A DNA stretch of 42,098 nucleotides from Paracoccaceae bacterium (GCA_007134865.1 SLJW01000015.1:1-42098); one strand, 5' to 3'. Positions 16,184-24,897 are shown, counted from the first letter of the stretch. Numbers and translations: made by a program. Notes: generated from the sequence alone by a model not told the origin.

Positions 16184-16996
16184 GTGGACGAGAAACATGC
16201 CGGTCGGGTCACACGAGAGGGGATTCGGATTCACGAACCCTCCGATTTTGCAGGCATGCACAAGGCCGGGCGGCTCGCCGCGACGATTCTGGACGAGGTT
16301 GCGGATCATGTGTTTCCTGGGCAGACCACCGGCGAGATCGATCGGATCATCACCGAAAAGGTCGCGCAGGCTGGTGCCACCTCGGCTACTATCGGCTATC
16401 GCGGCTATCAGCATGCAAGTTGTATTTCGGTCAACCATGTCGTGTGCCACGGGATCCCCAGTGACAAGCAACTCAAGGATGGTGATATCCTGAATATCGA
16501 CGTGACGGTCATTGTCGATGGCTGGTATGGTGACACCTCGCGCATGTATGTCGCGGGTAATCTGACGCGCAAATCGGAGCGGCTGATCCAGGTCACCTAT
16601 GACGCTCTGATGCTGGGTATCGAGGCCGTGCGCCCCGGGAATACCTTTGGCGATATCGGCCATGCGATCCAGTCCTATGTCGAAAGCCAGCGCATGTCGG
16701 TGGTGCGTGACTTTTGTGGCCATGGGCTGGGGCGCGTGTTTCATTCACCGCCAAACGTGTTGCATTACGGGCGCGCGGGGCACGGGCCACGGCTGGAAGA
16801 GGGCATGTTCTTCACCATCGAGCCAATGGTGAATCTGGGCCGCCCGGAAACCAAGGTGCTCGCCGATGACTGGACAGCCGTCACGCGCGACAAATCGCTT
16901 TCAGCGCAGTTCGAGCATTCAATTGGTGTGACCGCGCAGGGGTTCGAAATCTTCACTCTGTCTCCGGCGGGTCGGTTTCATCCGACATGGCGCTGA
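16184..16996 (+). CDS. map: Type I methionine aminopeptidase
   Basis: Removes the initiator methionine from new proteins at the ribosome. The metal-binding fold is clear: YQHASCISVNHVVCHG, NIDVTVIVDGWYGDTSRMY with its two metal-binding Asp residues, FCGHGLG with a metal-binding His, and FFTIEPMV with a metal-binding Glu, closing with an EHSIGVT segment. The length of about 270 residues fits type I enzymes. The start is ambiguous: TTG 16178, GTG 16181 and GTG 16184 are consecutive codons. I prefer GTG 16184 because GGAG at 16173-16176 lies seven bases upstream. The last 44 bases overlap the 3' end of the opposite-strand BrkB-type gene. The gene is divergent from the hybrid kinase. Confidence 0.95.
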   Translation: MDEKHAGRVTREGIRIHEPSDFAGMHKAGRLAATILDEVADHVFPGQTTGEIDRIITEKVAQAGATSATIGYRGYQHASCISVNHVVCHGIPSDKQLKDGDILNIDVTVIVDGWYGDTSRMYVAGNLTRKSERLIQVTYDALMLGIEAVRPGNTFGDIGHAIQSYVESQRMSVVRDFCGHGLGRVFHSPPNVLHYGRAGHGPRLEEGMFFTIEPMVNLGRPETKVLADDWTAVTRDKSLSAQFEHSIGVTAQGFEIFTLSPAGRFHPTWR

Positions 16997-17834
16997 GTGG
17001 CGCAGCATTATCATTGCCTTCCAGCGTCGCGTTCAAAACGCCACCAATGAGGACGGCATAGGCCGAGATGTAGAACCACATCAGCAGCGCGACGACGGCA
17101 CCGATCGAGCCATAGATCTCGTTATAATTGCCGAAATTTGTCAGGTAGTAGGAAAACCCGGCAGATGCGCTGATCCAGAGCAGCATTGCAAGCACCAGCC
17201 CCGGACGCAACCGGGGCCTCTGACCGTTTGGGCGGTTGGGGCCAATCCGGTAGAACAGCCAGATCCACATCGCGACCAACCCGAGCGACAATGCCCAGCG
17301 ACCAGTTTCGACGAGCAGCCCGCGCGCGCCAGGTATGGGGAAGAAAGCCAGCACCACAGGCAGGATCAGGATCGAGAGAAGCGCCACAACGCCCGCCAGC
17401 ACCATCCCCAGCGTCATGGTCAGCACGATAATCGCGTGCACGAACCCCTTGCGTCGCGGTGTGCCATGAATGGCGTTGATACCCGTCAACATCGCGTCCA
17501 CCCCACGCCGCGCCAGGAATAGCGCGACCAGCAGTGACAGGATGCTGGCCCAGCCAAGCACGCCATCATTGGCCCAGACCAGCCGAGTGACCTGATTGGC
17601 GAGCAATGTGTAGGCCGCCGGCGGCAACAGGTCCTCGAGCAGGGTGAGCTGATCCTGGATCACAAGCGGGTCTGCAAATACTCCAAGTATCGAAATCAGG
17701 GCTGCCAGCCCGGGAAAAATGGCGAGGAGCGCGAAAAAGGCGACCCCAGCTGAGAGTAGCCCGATATTGCGCGTCTGCATCGCCTTGTAAAAGGCGATCC
17801 CGAAGCCCAGCACCCCTGTGTGAGACGCGGTCAA
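16953..17834 (-). CDS. YihY/BrkB family inner-membrane protein
   Basis: A membrane protein of about 293 residues with six hydrophobic segments. Family features are the N-terminal NIGLLSAGVAFFALLAIFPG and a C-terminal NFGNYNEIYGSIGAVVALLMWFY block, split here only by spacing. The family was once called ribonuclease BN in error; its real function, possibly transport or envelope-related, is not known. The start is uncertain. A TTG at 17834 overlaps the H-NS-like gene stop (ATTTGA) and gives a sensible short N-terminus. The longer frame to ATG 17885 adds an Arg-rich stretch that only mirrors the H-NS gene in another frame. The 3' end overlaps that of map by 44 bases in convergent orientation. Confidence 0.85.
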   Translation of the reverse strand: MTASHTGVLGFGIAFYKAMQTRNIGLLSAGVAFFALLAIFPGLAALISILGVFADPLVIQDQLTLLEDLLPPAAYTLLANQVTRLVWANDGVLGWASILSLLVALFLARRGVDAMLTGINAIHGTPRRKGFVHAIIVLTMTLGMVLAGVVALLSILILPVVLAFFPIPGARGLLVETGRWALSLGLVAMWIWLFYRIGPNRPNGQRPRLRPGLVLAMLLWISASAGFSYYLTNFGNYNEIYGSIGAVVALLMWFYISAYAVLIGGVLNATLEGNDNAAPLSAMSDETDPPETE

Positions 17835-18142
17835 ATTGCCAGATCGTCGAGCGATTTGCCTGCCTCGAGTGCCTCGACGACCCATTTTGGTTTCCGCCCG
17901 CGCCCGGACCAGGTTTGCGACGGGTCTGCCGGGTTGGCATATTTGGGAGCAACGGGTTTGCGGGTGCTGGCAGGTGCCACGCCGACAACCTGCTCAATTG
18001 TGAAACCGCGCTCGCGTGCCAGTGCATCAAGTTCGGCAAGCACTGCCTTGCGCTGGCGCTCTTCGAAACTCTCGATGGCCTTTGTCACGTCTTTGTGGAG
18101 TTTTTTCAATTCCGTCAATGACAGTGCATTCAGATCAAGCAT
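17831..18142 (-). CDS. H-NS-family nucleoid protein (HvrA/Spb-like)
   Basis: A 103-residue protein with an N-terminal coiled-coil oligomerisation region (about residues 5-50, LTELKKLHKDVTKAIESFEERQ and on) and a C-terminal DNA-binding domain. The core motif there reads TWSGRGRKPKWV, the alphaproteobacterial version of the H-NS AT-hook-like loop. Similar proteins in Rhodobacter (HvrA, Spb) modulate photosynthesis genes in response to light; whether this copy is their orthologue cannot be decided without a tree. ATG 18142 is chosen because GAGGA lies upstream at a proper distance. An in-frame TTG at 18157 is less likely. The upstream gap is strikingly AT-rich for this genome. That would suit self-binding by an H-NS-type protein, which is inference. 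Confidence 0.88.
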   Translation of the reverse strand: MLDLNALSLTELKKLHKDVTKAIESFEERQRKAVLAELDALARERGFTIEQVVGVAPASTRKPVAPKYANPADPSQTWSGRGRKPKWVVEALEAGKSLDDLAI

Positions 18143-18210
18143 GGTTTCCTCGTTCAATTGACAGCGGTAGTCTTTTCAAAGCTATTCTACGAAAAATTTC
18201 AATAGAGAAT

Positions 18211-19131
18211 CTATTCCTTTTCCAGCCATTTTCGGAAAATATACCTGCTGGTCATCAAATCCAGATGCGCACCACCACCGTTTTTCGCGATAGTGATGCT
18301 TCTGGGGTCAGGGCGCGTGAATTGGCCAGAGCTGAGATCATAGAAATCAGCCTGAATATCATCTGTTGTCAAAACACCTTGAGAAATTGGTATTTTCAAC
18401 TCACCGATATGCGCCAGTGTTGTATCGCGGCTGTCCACAAAGATGTGCGCGCGCCGAAGCGCCTCGTCATCCACTTCTCGCATATCCGGACGAAAAGCGC
18501 CGATGAGGTCCAGATGTTGGCCCGGTTGCAGCCATTCGCCCCGGATCAACGGCTCTGTTGCCATGGTTGCGGTGCAGATGATATCGGCTTCGCGCACGGC
18601 TTCCTCCAGACAATCCGCCACACGCGTTCCAGGCAGGTCATGCGCAAAGTTTGCTGCGGCTTGGGCGCTACGGTTCCAGATCGTGAACTCGGCATCTGGG
18701 AAAAGCGCAAGGTAGGCAGAATGCATGCTCCGCGCCACAGTCCCGGCCCCAACCAGTGTGATCTTGCTGCTGTCCGCGCGCGCGAGTTTGCTGGCGGAAA
18801 GCAGGCTGTCCCCGGCGGTTTTCCATTTGGTCACGAGGTGAAAGTCGATCATCGCCTCAAGCTGCCCGGTCTCATCGGAAAACAGCGAAACCGCGCCATT
18901 CACTGATGCGAGCTCTTTTTTCGAGTTGGCAGGAAAAATTGTGGCGGTCTTCACAAGTGCGCCCATTCCATTGATCCAGGCTGCCCGAGACAAAAGCGTA
19001 TCCGCCCCGCGATACAGAAAACTGTCCTCGATTTCGGCGCGGGGTACTGAATGGCCCTCTTCCAGCGCTACGATCAGTTCTTTCCAGTCTAGCTGTGTTT
19101 CGATTTCGGGCGTTATCAATTGAGGCGTCAT
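18211..19131 (-). CDS. Ornithine cyclodeaminase / mu-crystallin family protein
   Basis: A 306-residue NAD(P)-binding protein. The family fold shows in GALVKTATIFPANS (substrate-loop Lys), in the Rossmann motif ITLVGAGTVARSMHSAY near residue 125, and in ADIICTATMATEPLI and DLIGAFRPDMREVDD. Members are ornithine cyclodeaminases (ornithine to proline plus ammonia), alanine dehydrogenases, or reductases of delta-1-pyrroline-2-carboxylate in hydroxyproline breakdown; the sequence alone does not choose. The gene begins four bases after the HAD hydrolase gene and lies in a minus-strand run starting with the AEC transporter. That hints at joint use of an imported organic or amino acid, without proof. 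The C-terminus ends in FRKWLEKE with no extra domain. Confidence 0.82.
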   Translation of the reverse strand: MTPQLITPEIETQLDWKELIVALEEGHSVPRAEIEDSFLYRGADTLLSRAAWINGMGALVKTATIFPANSKKELASVNGAVSLFSDETGQLEAMIDFHLVTKWKTAGDSLLSASKLARADSSKITLVGAGTVARSMHSAYLALFPDAEFTIWNRSAQAAANFAHDLPGTRVADCLEEAVREADIICTATMATEPLIRGEWLQPGQHLDLIGAFRPDMREVDDEALRRAHIFVDSRDTTLAHIGELKIPISQGVLTTDDIQADFYDLSSGQFTRPDPRSITIAKNGGGAHLDLMTSRYIFRKWLEKE

Positions 19132-19135
19132 TCGG

Positions 19136-19744
19136 TCACACCCTCACTCCAAGCTTTTGCAACGAGCTTTGCAAAGCTGTTGCCGTCAAAAACTGATGCG
19201 TCTGCCATCCGCGCTGCGCCGCCATGGCGATATTGGCCGCATTGTCATCGGTGAAAAGCAGCGCGTCAGGGGAAAAAGGGACTGCCTCCTCAACTGCTGC
19301 AAAAATCTCCGGCTCGGGTTTCACAACGCCCATGCGTCCAGAGATAAAGGCCATGTCGAAGTCATTCAGAAACGCATGCACAGCCCGTGCCCGCTCGAAT
19401 GTGTCCGTGCCGAAATTCGAGAGCGCGTAGACCGGCAGACCGCGCTCCCGCAGGCGCTGCATCAGGGCAACGCTCTCAGTCAGAACCGGCGAGAGCAATT
19501 CGTCCCAATGGTCTTGCCAGAGTTGTATCTCCTCGGCCCAGTGAGGATGCGCTGCGCGCATCTCTGCAATACTCTCGCCAAGCGGTGCGCCGCGGTCCAC
19601 GCGCAGGTTCATGCCGTGCAGATCGACCTCGGCAAAGAGTGCCGTGCGACGTTCGGGCCCGATAAGGCGGTCGAAAACCCGTTCGGGCTGCCATCCGAGG
19701 AGCACATTGCCGATATCGAAGACCACGGCTTGAATGGCGGTCAT
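19136..19744 (-). CDS. HAD-superfamily hydrolase (YihX-like phosphatase)
   Basis: A 202-residue haloacid-dehalogenase-type enzyme. Motif I is VVFDIGNVLLGW, where Gly-Asn follows the nucleophile region (DIGN instead of DxD), a variant typical of YihX-like sugar-phosphate phosphatases. Motif II is ALSNF, motif III has the Lys of VVKPEPEIF, and motif IV is LFTDDNAANI. The helical cap domain lies between residues 15 and 85. Such enzymes release phosphate from small sugar phosphates; the exact substrate is unknown. ATG 19744 is preceded by GGAGG at five bases. It sits 28 bases after the AEC transporter gene and four before the cyclodeaminase-like gene. Confidence 0.87.
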   Translation of the reverse strand: MTAIQAVVFDIGNVLLGWQPERVFDRLIGPERRTALFAEVDLHGMNLRVDRGAPLGESIAEMRAAHPHWAEEIQLWQDHWDELLSPVLTESVALMQRLRERGLPVYALSNFGTDTFERARAVHAFLNDFDMAFISGRMGVVKPEPEIFAAVEEAVPFSPDALLFTDDNAANIAMAAQRGWQTHQFLTATALQSSLQKLGVRV

Positions 19745-19772
19745 GTTTGCCTCCGTCCTTGGGCTGACGATG

Positions 19773-20702
19773 TCAGAACCCTGTTACCCATGCAATCACC
19801 ACCGGAACCGTCGCAATACTCACCAGTGTCGAGACGAGGATCGCCGCCGAGACGCGGGCAGGGCCGGTGTTGTAGTGTTGTGCGAGGATGAAGACATTCC
19901 CCGCCACAGGCAGTGCCGCAGCCGCAACCAGCACGCCCGCAACCTGCGGATCAACCCGAAACAGCACCAGCGCCGAGAACGCCACCAACGTCGGATGCAG
20001 CACCAGCTTGCCGAAGGTCAGCCAGGACACGACCTTGAGTCGTTCGACCTTCTTGTCGGCCAGCGAAGCCCCGATGGCAAAGAGGGCGCAAGGTGTCGCG
20101 GCGGCGCCAAGCAAGGTCAGAAACTCATTGGCGATGACAGGAACCTGCCACCCGGTGCCAGACCACGTCAGCCCAAGCGCCATGGCCATGACCATCGGGT
20201 TTTTCAGCACCGCGACGAACAGTTTGCGCGGCAATGTTGCATCCACCCGTCCATCGCGTGCGAGCGTGACCAGCATGACGAACAGCGTCGAGAAGATGAT
20301 CATGTCGATGGTCAGCACTAGTAGTACCGTGGGCACCGAAGAGGCCCCCAGCAGCACAACCAGCATCGGCACGCCCAGAAAGCCGGTATTGCCATTGACG
20401 CTCGTATGCGCCTCGATCAGCGCCTCGGTCATTGCAGCGCGGCGCAGAAAGGCCACGCCCATGACCGTGATATAGAGCATCGCGCCAGCCCAGAGATAGG
20501 CCCCGGCTGCGCGCAGGTCGAACACCTCGGCCAGCGACAGATTGGCCGCGAAACCGAACAGCATGGCCGAAAGCGCGAAGTAGAACACGAATTTCGTGAG
20601 ATAGGCCGTGGCTTCGGGCGGGAAGAACCCAGAGCGCCCGGCACCATAGCCAAGCCCGATCAGGCCGAAAAAGGGTAGCGTTTTCAGAAAAATCTCGATC
20701 AT
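19773..20702 (-). CDS. AEC-family transporter (auxin efflux carrier type permease)
   Basis: A 309-residue membrane protein with about ten hydrophobic segments in two halves, as in the bile/auxin carrier fold. Typical pieces are FFGLIGLGYGAGR at the start, NTGFLGVPM in the broken-helix region of the first half, and LPVAGNVFILAQHYN in the second. Bacterial members move small organic acids such as malate or malonate, or have unknown substrates. It is divergent from a TetR-type regulator with 98 bases between the starts, a classic arrangement for regulator-controlled transport. It heads a minus-strand run continuing with the HAD hydrolase and cyclodeaminase-like genes. Confidence 0.87.
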   Translation of the reverse strand: MIEIFLKTLPFFGLIGLGYGAGRSGFFPPEATAYLTKFVFYFALSAMLFGFAANLSLAEVFDLRAAGAYLWAGAMLYITVMGVAFLRRAAMTEALIEAHTSVNGNTGFLGVPMLVVLLGASSVPTVLLVLTIDMIIFSTLFVMLVTLARDGRVDATLPRKLFVAVLKNPMVMAMALGLTWSGTGWQVPVIANEFLTLLGAAATPCALFAIGASLADKKVERLKVVSWLTFGKLVLHPTLVAFSALVLFRVDPQVAGVLVAAAALPVAGNVFILAQHYNTGPARVSAAILVSTLVSIATVPVVIAWVTGF

Positions 20703-20709
20703 GTTCTGA

Positions 20710-20723
20710 ACGTGTTAACAGGT
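20710..20723. promoter_or_regulatory. Candidate operator between AEC transporter and TetR genes
   Basis: ACGTGTTAACAGGT contains a perfect TGTTAACA palindrome with imperfectly symmetric flanks. It lies seven bases upstream of the AEC start codon, in the gap shared with the divergent TetR gene. The position suits a repressor site, but the half-sites are short and no second copy is visible. Confidence 0.3.
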
Positions 20724-20800
20724 GAGTCGCCCGGCCACCAGTCAGGCGCGCTTTTCTTGTGGGATGCAAGGCGCTATCTATTGCGTGGGAAGGGATCAGC

Positions 20801-21424
20801 ATGACCGCAACTGACAGCTTTATCCGGCAGGGCCGCAAGTTCGACCAGGTGCTCGCCGGTGCCCGCGAGGTCTTTGTCTCCCTCGGCTATGAGCGTGCCA
20901 GCGTGGATGAGATCGCGCGTATTGCGGGGGTGTCGAAGGCGACGCTCTATAGCTATTTCCCTGACAAACGCCATTTGTTCACCGAAGTCTACCGCACCGA
21001 AATTCTGCGGCTGGCCGATGAGGCAGTGGAGTTGAGCAGTTGCGACATTCCGCCAGAGCGGGTGCTGCACGAGGCGGCTCAGCGCTTTGTTGCCTTCTTC
21101 ACCTCAGAATTCGCGCTGGCGATGTATCGCATCTGCGTAACCGAGTCGACGCGCTTCCCTGAAATCGGGCAGTTGTTTTATGAGACCGGACCAGAGCTCG
21201 GCCGCGCGCGGCTGGGCGCTTACTTCCGGGCGGCGCAGGCTCAAGGGCAATTGCAGATCGAGGATTTCGATCTCGCTGCGGATCAGTTCTTTCAACTCTG
21301 CCAGACGACCATCGGCGACCGTATGCGCTGTGCCGTGCAGTTGGAATTCTCCGAGGCCGAGAAGGCCCGTGTTGTCGATGGTGCCGTGGCGATGTTCCTC
21401 GCGCGCTACGGTGCGAGGGGATGA
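20801..21424 (+). CDS. TetR-family transcriptional regulator
   Basis: A 207-residue regulator. The N-terminal helix-turn-helix is clear: ILxGAREVF-like start (VLAGAREVFVSLGYERAS), then VDEIARIAGVSKATLYSYFPDK, split here only for length. The C-terminal ligand domain (about residues 80-200) resembles the AcrR/YbjK-type C-terminal families with ALAMYRICVTESTRFPEIG. ATG 20801 is chosen because GGGAAGGGAT lies just upstream; an in-frame upstream GGGATG-type start would add unrelated residues. It is divergent from the AEC transporter gene and probably controls it. The inducer is unknown. Confidence 0.9.
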   Translation: MTATDSFIRQGRKFDQVLAGAREVFVSLGYERASVDEIARIAGVSKATLYSYFPDKRHLFTEVYRTEILRLADEAVELSSCDIPPERVLHEAAQRFVAFFTSEFALAMYRICVTESTRFPEIGQLFYETGPELGRARLGAYFRAAQAQGQLQIEDFDLAADQFFQLCQTTIGDRMRCAVQLEFSEAEKARVVDGAVAMFLARYGARG

Positions 21425-21464
21425 GGCAGGGGTAGTAATGGCGGGCGCTCCGCACCCACCATCC

Positions 21465-21929
21465 TCAGGCAATATCGAAAATGCCTTCGATCTCAACGGC
21501 CACGCCCAATGGCAGCGATGGCGCACCTACGGCGGCGCGCGCATGGCGCCCGGCTTCGCCGAAGACGGCGACCATCAGGTCCGAGCAGCCATTCACCACC
21601 TTGGGCTGATCGGTGAAATCGGGCGTGCAGTTGACAAATCCCGTCAGCTTCACCACGCGGCGCAGGCGGGTCAGGTCTCCACCACAGGCCGTGCGCAGTT
21701 GCGCGATCAGCGCCAGCCCGCAAGCACGCGCGGCTGCGACACCGGCATCGATCTCCAGATCAGCGCCCAGCTTGCCACAGATCAACCCCTCTGGTCCGGC
21801 GCTGATCTGGCCGGAGATGAAAACCAGCGATCCGGTCTGGACATATGGCACGTAATTCGCGGCAGGCGCGGGCGCGTCGGGCAGGCGTAGACCAAGCTCT
21901 GCAAGGCGGGTTTCGATGTCATTGCTCAT
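21465..21929 (-). CDS. RidA/YjgF-family protein
   Basis: A 154-residue member of the RidA superfamily, closest to the longer YjgF_endoribonuc-like subgroup with an N-terminal extension (ETRLAELGLRLPDAP). Core motifs are LVFISGQIS, ACGLALIAQL, VVKLTGFVNC and the closing RAAVGAPSLPLGVAVEIE, which retains the Arg that binds carboxylates in active RidA enzymes. RidA destroys reactive enamine/imine intermediates made by PLP enzymes; related subgroups have other deaminase roles. The gene is 61 bases downstream of dddL on the same strand and converges on the TetR gene. Its link with DMSP breakdown, if any, is not shown by the sequence. Confidence 0.88.
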   Translation of the reverse strand: MSNDIETRLAELGLRLPDAPAPAANYVPYVQTGSLVFISGQISAGPEGLICGKLGADLEIDAGVAAARACGLALIAQLRTACGGDLTRLRRVVKLTGFVNCTPDFTDQPKVVNGCSDLMVAVFGEAGRHARAAVGAPSLPLGVAVEIEGIFDIA

Positions 21930-21990
21930 GAGTGCGCTCCCTGTCAGTTTCTCGCGGCACTATGCGCGAAATCCGCTGCAAGGCCAGCCT

Positions 21991-22671
21991 CTAACCGACA
22001 GGTTTGCGGGGTTTTCGACTGAAAACCATCTTCTGCGAGACCAGCTTCTCGGGCGGGCCAATCCAGGCGTAGGCCAGCAGCGAGGGCTCCAGATCGGCGA
22101 CTGTGATCCTGTGCATCTGCCCCGGCGGGTTGAAGATCATCGATCCCGGCACATAGACGCCCTGATCATTTTGCGACATCGCACCCGATAGGCAGATATA
22201 GGATTCGGTGATGCCGTCATGCGCATGCTGCGGGTAGATGCAGCCGGGCGCAAAGAGCACCAGCCCGAGGATGATCTGGTCGCTGGGAACGGGGCCGGTC
22301 GGGCCGACCAGTTCGGCATAGGCATATTTCTGGTCCAGCCCGCGCGGCACTTTCTCATAGCCATATTGCCAGCACAGTTCAGGTGATAGGCCATCTATGC
22401 TGCGGATCACCCGCGCCATCGGCGTGCCGCGCCCCTGATCGAGCGCGCGTTGCAAATGGGCTGCGACAGGCTTGCGCTCGGGCAGGTTGTCGCGCAGTGC
22501 CGGATTGTTGCGCATCACGGCAGAGATGCGCTCGCGCACCAGTCGCTGATGGCCGCGTATCTTCGCGCTACCGCCTGCAGGGATCAGGCGATACATTTCA
22601 AGAAAGTCCCGCAGCAGATAGTGCCAAGCGGGACGGTCGGACAGAAGCACAGGCGGGACAGTATCATCCAT
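21991..22671 (-). CDS. dddL: DMSP lyase, DddL type (cupin)
   Basis: A 226-residue cupin enzyme predicted to cleave dimethylsulfoniopropionate, an algal osmolyte, into dimethyl sulfide and acrylate. Both cupin motifs are intact: G-x5-H-x-H-x4-E-x6-G over residues 143-163 with His149, His151 and Glu156, plus Tyr158; and G-x5-P-x-G-x2-H with His187. The residues HxHxxxxExY fit the metal-binding and catalytic set of cupin DMSP lyases. The segments YGYEKVPRGL and LLAYAWIGP and an N-terminal WHYLLRDFLEMYR are what I recall of DddL proteins, of normal length. It lies 72 bases after pyrG and 61 bases before the RidA-like gene, so may be transcribed with both. No dedicated DMSP transporter or acrylate gene is adjacent. 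Another DMSP-lyase-like cupin is the main alternative. Confidence 0.82.
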   Translation of the reverse strand: MDDTVPPVLLSDRPAWHYLLRDFLEMYRLIPAGGSAKIRGHQRLVRERISAVMRNNPALRDNLPERKPVAAHLQRALDQGRGTPMARVIRSIDGLSPELCWQYGYEKVPRGLDQKYAYAELVGPTGPVPSDQIILGLVLFAPGCIYPQHAHDGITESYICLSGAMSQNDQGVYVPGSMIFNPPGQMHRITVADLEPSLLAYAWIGPPEKLVSQKMVFSRKPRKPVG

Positions 22672-22743
22672 GCGTGCAGAATGTCAGAAGCAGGTCTGCT
22701 TGCCCTGCCCGCGCACGACATGGGTCTGCCTGTCTGCGACAGA

Positions 22744-24387
22744 TCAGACCAGCCGTGAGACATCCACTGCAGCGCGCACGAAATCGGCAAAGAGCGGGTG
22801 CGGATCGAAGGGCTTGGATTTCAGTTCGGGGTGGAACTGCACGCCGATGAACCAGGGGTGGTCTTCATGCTCGACGATTTCGGGCAGCTTGCCATCGGGC
22901 GACATGCCGGAAAACACCAGCCCCTTGCCCTCGAGCGCTTCTCGGAAGCGGGTGTCGACTTCGTAGCGGTGGCGGTGGCGCTCTTCGATGGCTGTGCTAC
23001 CATAGATGCCCGCCACGCGTGAGCCTTCTTTGAGACTTGCGCTATAGGCACCCAGCCGCATGGTGCCGCCCTTGTCATCACCAAGCTTGCGTTCGACCTT
23101 GTGATTGCCCTGCACCCATTCCTTGAGGTGGTAGACCACCGGCGTAAAGCGCTTGCGACCAGCCTCATGGTCGAATTCTTCCGAACCGGCATCATTGATA
23201 CCGGCCAGATTGCGCGCGGCCTCGATCACGGCCATCTGCATGCCAAGGCAAATGCCGAAATAGGGGATCTTCTTTTCTCGCGCGTAAGTGGCCGCCTTGA
23301 TCTTGCCTTCGGTCCCGCGCTCACCAAATCCACCGGGGACGAGGATGGCGTGAAAGGCTTCCAGCGCGGCACTCGGGTCCTCGCTGTCAAACACGCTCGC
23401 GTCGATCCACTCAACCTTGACACGCACGCGGTTCGCAATGCCGCCATGCACGAGCGCTTCCTTGATTGACTTGTAGGCATCCTCAAGCTGGACATATTTC
23501 CCGACAATGGCGATACGCACCTCGCCCTCGGGGTTGGTCAGACGGTCCATCACATCCTCCCACCGCGCCAGATTCGGGCGTGGGGCGGGAGTAATGCCGA
23601 AGGCATCCAGCACCGCCTGATCGAGCCCGGCCTTGTGATAGGCCAGCGGCGCTTCATAGATGGATTTCAGATCATAGGCCGGGATAACGGCCTCGGGGCG
23701 GACATTGCAGAAGAGCGCGATCTTGCCCCGCTCCTTCTCGGGGATGGGCTGTTCCGAGCGGCAGACCAGCACATCGGGCGCGATCCCGATCGACTGCAAT
23801 TCCTTGACCGAGTGCTGCGTGGGCTTGGTTTTCAACTCTCCAGACGCGCTCAGATAGGGCAGCAGCGTCAGATGCATGAAGATGCATTGCCCGCGTGGGC
23901 GCTCATGGCTGAACTGGCGGATGGCCTCGAAAAAGGGCAGCCCCTCGATATCGCCGACTGTGCCGCCGATCTCGCAGAGCATGAAATCGACCTCATCCTC
24001 ACCGATGGCGAGGAAGTCCTTGATCTCGTTGGTGACATGCGGGATCACCTGAATGGTCTTGCCCAGATAATCTCCGCGCCTCTCCTTCTCCAGAACATTG
24101 GAATAGATCCGCCCGGACGAGACCGAATCGGTCTTGCGTGCGGCAACGCCCGTGAAGCGCTCGTAATGGCCGAGGTCGAGATCGGTTTCGGCGCCGTCAT
24201 CCGTGACGAAAACTTCGCCATGCTCGAAAGGGGACATCGTGCCGGGATCGACATTCAGATAGGGGTCAAGCTTGCGCAGTCGTACTGTGAAGCCACGGGC
24301 CTGCAAGAGTGCACCGAGCGCTGCCGAGGCGAGTCCTTTGCCGAGGCTCGAAACCACACCACCCGTGATAAAGACATATCGCGCCAT
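22744..24387 (-). CDS. pyrG: CTP synthase
   Basis: Makes CTP from UTP, ATP and glutamine in the cytoplasm. The 547-residue protein has the N-terminal synthetase domain ([37 protein letters not shown] split in the chain, [11 protein letters not shown]) and the C-terminal class I glutaminase domain with the nucleophile Cys in GICLGMQ, plus the His and Glu in [13 protein letters not shown] 24387 gives the standard start; an in-frame extension upstream is not conserved. It follows secG by about 150 bases and precedes dddL by 72 bases on the minus strand. The order secG-pyrG is common in Rhodobacteraceae. Confidence 0.98.
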   Translation of the reverse strand: MARYVFITGGVVSSLGKGLASAALGALLQARGFTVRLRKLDPYLNVDPGTMSPFEHGEVFVTDDGAETDLDLGHYERFTGVAARKTDSVSSGRIYSNVLEKERRGDYLGKTIQVIPHVTNEIKDFLAIGEDEVDFMLCEIGGTVGDIEGLPFFEAIRQFSHERPRGQCIFMHLTLLPYLSASGELKTKPTQHSVKELQSIGIAPDVLVCRSEQPIPEKERGKIALFCNVRPEAVIPAYDLKSIYEAPLAYHKAGLDQAVLDAFGITPAPRPNLARWEDVMDRLTNPEGEVRIAIVGKYVQLEDAYKSIKEALVHGGIANRVRVKVEWIDASVFDSEDPSAALEAFHAILVPGGFGERGTEGKIKAATYAREKKIPYFGICLGMQMAVIEAARNLAGINDAGSEEFDHEAGRKRFTPVVYHLKEWVQGNHKVERKLGDDKGGTMRLGAYSASLKEGSRVAGIYGSTAIEERHRHRYEVDTRFREALEGKGLVFSGMSPDGKLPEIVEHEDHPWFIGVQFHPELKSKPFDPHPLFADFVRAAVDVSRLV

Positions 24388-24534
24388 GTTCGGCGTTCCC
24401 CCGTGAGTGCTGAAATACCCGGTCTTGCGCACCGGAATGCACGACCATCACGGGAGTTGAGCCATAGCCCAACTCGGACAAAGCCGCAAGATGATGGCGC
24501 GAAAAAGCCGTGCAGGACTACAGATTGTGGCGTG

Positions 24535-24897
24535 TCAGTCCGCTGGCGGCGGTGCCAGCGTGTCATCCGCCGCCGGGGGCGGTAACAGCGTGTCGGTCGC
24601 CGGAAGCTCTGGTTGTGTAGGTGCGCTGGGTGCCGTGGGCACGCCAAGCCGGTCCAGAACCGAGGTGGTCGCCGATTGCTGTGCTGCCATGATGGTGAGC
24701 GTGAGCGAGGTTGCAATGAAGGCAATCGCCAGCGCCCATGTCAGTTTCGCCATCGCCGTCAGAGGCGGTCTGCCCGCGCTCGGGTTGGCGTCACCGCCAC
24801 CGATGCCGAGCCCGCCCCCCTCGGAGCGCTGGACCAGCACGACGCCAATCAGCGACAGTGCCAGCAGAAGATGGACGATCAGCACGACATTCTGCAT
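24535..24897 (-). CDS. secG: Preprotein translocase subunit SecG
   Basis: A 120-residue inner-membrane subunit of the SecYEG channel. Two membrane segments, at about residues 3-21 ([19 protein letters not shown]) and 51-70, enclose the conserved cytosolic loop [15 protein letters not shown]. The C-terminal 40 residues are Pro/Ala/Asp-rich and low in complexity, as often seen in alphaproteobacterial SecG. It is divergent from purA with about 156 bases between the starts and lies upstream of pyrG on the same strand. Confidence 0.95.
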   Translation of the reverse strand: MQNVVLIVHLLLALSLIGVVLVQRSEGGGLGIGGGDANPSAGRPPLTAMAKLTWALAIAFIATSLTLTIMAAQQSATTSVLDRLGVPTAPSAPTQPELPATDTLLPPPAADDTLAPPPAD

